Assembly: GCA_021107335.1 (NCBI GenBank)
Contig: JAIOSZ010000137.1
Location: 1 to 7,366 of the forward strand
Length of the DNA: 7,366 nt
Source: Desulfuromonadaceae bacterium
GTDB lineage: Bacteria; Desulfobacterota; Desulfuromonadia; Desulfuromonadales; Syntrophotaleaceae
Direction: 5' to 3'
How positions within the stretch are numbered: position 1 is the first letter of the stretch; every line of letters begins with the position of its first letter. The position numbers and the translations under genes were made by a program. This document shows positions 6,853 through 7,366 of this stretch, piece after piece. A model generated the notes under the pieces. The model was not told the DNA's origin. It did not search any database and saw only the letters and a list, made by a program, of their open reading frames with translations.

Positions 6853-7155
6853 TTGAAGTGTGGAGCATTGGGAATACGTCCTGACTGCCGTGTTCTGCTC
6901 AGCGACCACCGGCTGTGGCTCGTCGATTACAGGCCGGTCAGGCGGAGGTGAACGGAGGTCCATAGAGTCTGCTCGCCCCTATTTGCGGTTACAAAACAGT
7001 CGGCTAATGGTTGTGAGTTTGGTTGGGTTGGTCTAGAGGAAATTTTTGAGTTTCGGGCAATTCAGTTGCCGAAAAATTACGACCATTAAATTATATGGTA
7101 GGCGGGGCAGGGGATAGATTGCTCAGTCTGACAATGAGTATTTAATCTGCTCTTG
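6853..7155. other. Intergenic region with a GC-rich foldable stretch, tandem GGAGGT copies and hairpins
   Basis: No recognised gene. From 6880 to 6942 an outer stem CCTGAC/GTCAGG encloses GCC/GGC and an inner hairpin: GCGA-CCAC (6902-6909), loop 6910-6914, GTGG-C-TCGT (6915-6923). CGGAGGT occurs twice ten bases apart (6943-6949 and 6953-6959) with no suitable start codon after it. Further on, TTTCGGGCAA (7051-7060) pairs with TTGCCGAAA (7066-7074) with one bulged G and a five-base loop. A small dyad around TCAGTCTGA follows near 7122-7136, beyond the stop of the minus-strand gene at 7156. The GC-rich part differs from the AT-rich flank at 7075-7155. Confidence 0.4.
7051..7074. repeat. Hairpin downstream of the minus-strand partial gene
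   Basis: A nine-pair stem with G7055 (or a neighbouring G) bulged and loop TTCAG. It is flanked by TTTTT on the left (7043-7047) and continues into AAAAATT on the right (7072-7078), so the flanks can also pair partly. It lies about 80 bases past the stop at 7156 on the minus strand. There is no T run after the stem in either direction, so it is not a standard intrinsic terminator. Confidence 0.35.
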
Positions 7156-7366
7156 TTAGAAGTCAAACAAGCTTTGCTGAACCTTTTTACCTCGTTTTTT
7201 TGTCGTTCTCACCTGTTGTTTTTGTGAATCCTGCAGCGGTTCTTCCTCAGGGAGAGTATGCGGTTCCTGCTCTATCGGCTTATTTTCTGAAGTTGGCTTG
7301 AGGTCTTGTATCTGCTGCAGGGCTGTTTCACTGGATCGTCGCTTGCGCTGTTCTTCTTGAAGAGAT
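7156..7366 (-). CDS. Unidentified protein, C-terminal 69 residues; charged tail ending in a possible clamp-binding motif
   Basis: The frame is open from the window edge to the TAA at 7158-7156; the start lies outside, so total length is unknown. The visible part is rich in Q, E, K and R with little hydrophobic content, consistent with a disordered or partly helical tail: EEQRKRR near residues 4-10, an acidic PEEEP at 39-43, and a basic TTKKRGKK at 54-61. It ends QQSLFDF. That ending resembles bacterial sliding-clamp (DnaN)-binding peptides of the QLSLF type, which occur at the C-terminus of DNA replication and repair proteins; this link is inference from seven residues. I do not recognise the family. 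Downstream spacing to ygbA is 343 bases, so an operon with ygbA is unlikely though both are on the minus strand. Confidence 0.6.
   Translation of the reverse strand, partial: SLQEEQRKRRSSETALQQIQDLKPTSENKPIEQEPHTLPEEEPLQDSQKQQVRTTKKRGKKVQQSLFDF

Noticed and set aside
6811..6951. 46-codon plus-strand frame starting at ATG 6811
   Set aside because: No ribosome site, it overlaps the start of ygbA on the other strand, and the translation is unrecognised; likely open by base composition.

Overview
The window reads as chromosomal DNA of moderate GC from an anaerobic bacterium, most likely a Desulfuromonadales-type deltaproteobacterium (Pelobacter/Desulfuromonas/Geobacter relatives). This rests on three things: a PEP carboxykinase C-terminus of the 'NYWL...LNEK.DK.VW' type, a ferredoxin-like protein of a kind common in strict anaerobes, and a very large multi-PAS cyclic-di-GMP sensor. 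The assignment is inferred from gene content and remembered family sequences; no search was run. No mobile element, CRISPR array, tRNA or rRNA was seen.

Layout. (1) 1-560, +: the last 185 codons of a GTP-type phosphoenolpyruvate carboxykinase. (2) 535-573: a strong bulged inverted repeat that contains the pck stop codon and lies between two convergent genes. (3) 585-1283, -: a 232-aa ferredoxin-like iron-sulfur protein with a cysteine-rich C-terminal domain. About 80 bases upstream of its start is an FNR/DNR/HcpR-type palindrome. (4) 1384-1816: an AT-rich gap without a convincing gene. (5) 1817-6178, +: a 1453-aa membrane sensor with a periplasmic solute-binding domain, one membrane span, four PAS domains, a PocR domain, GGDEF and EAL. 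Both catalytic domains look intact. (6) 6179-6419: a convergent spacer with weak hairpins. (7) 6420-6812, -: a YgbA-family protein (the 'nitrous oxide-stimulated promoter' family). A second near-consensus FNR-type palindrome lies just upstream. (8) 6813-7155: a gap with a GC-rich, foldable stretch and tandem GGAGGT copies. (9) 7156-7366, -: the last 69 codons of an unidentified protein with a charged tail ending in a possible sliding-clamp-binding peptide.

How the parts may work together. The ferredoxin-like gene and ygbA both belong to families tied to nitrosative stress or the hybrid-cluster-protein regulon in other bacteria. Each has a TTGA(T/C)-N4-(A/G)TCAA-like box, so the clearest regulatory hypothesis is a shared Crp/Fnr-family regulator (HcpR/DNR/FNR-like). 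The cyclic-di-GMP sensor between them has its own long upstream region with no such box and is probably a separate unit. No wholly new system is evident. The items most worth checking are the shared box, the sensor's domain combination, and the structured gap upstream of ygbA.
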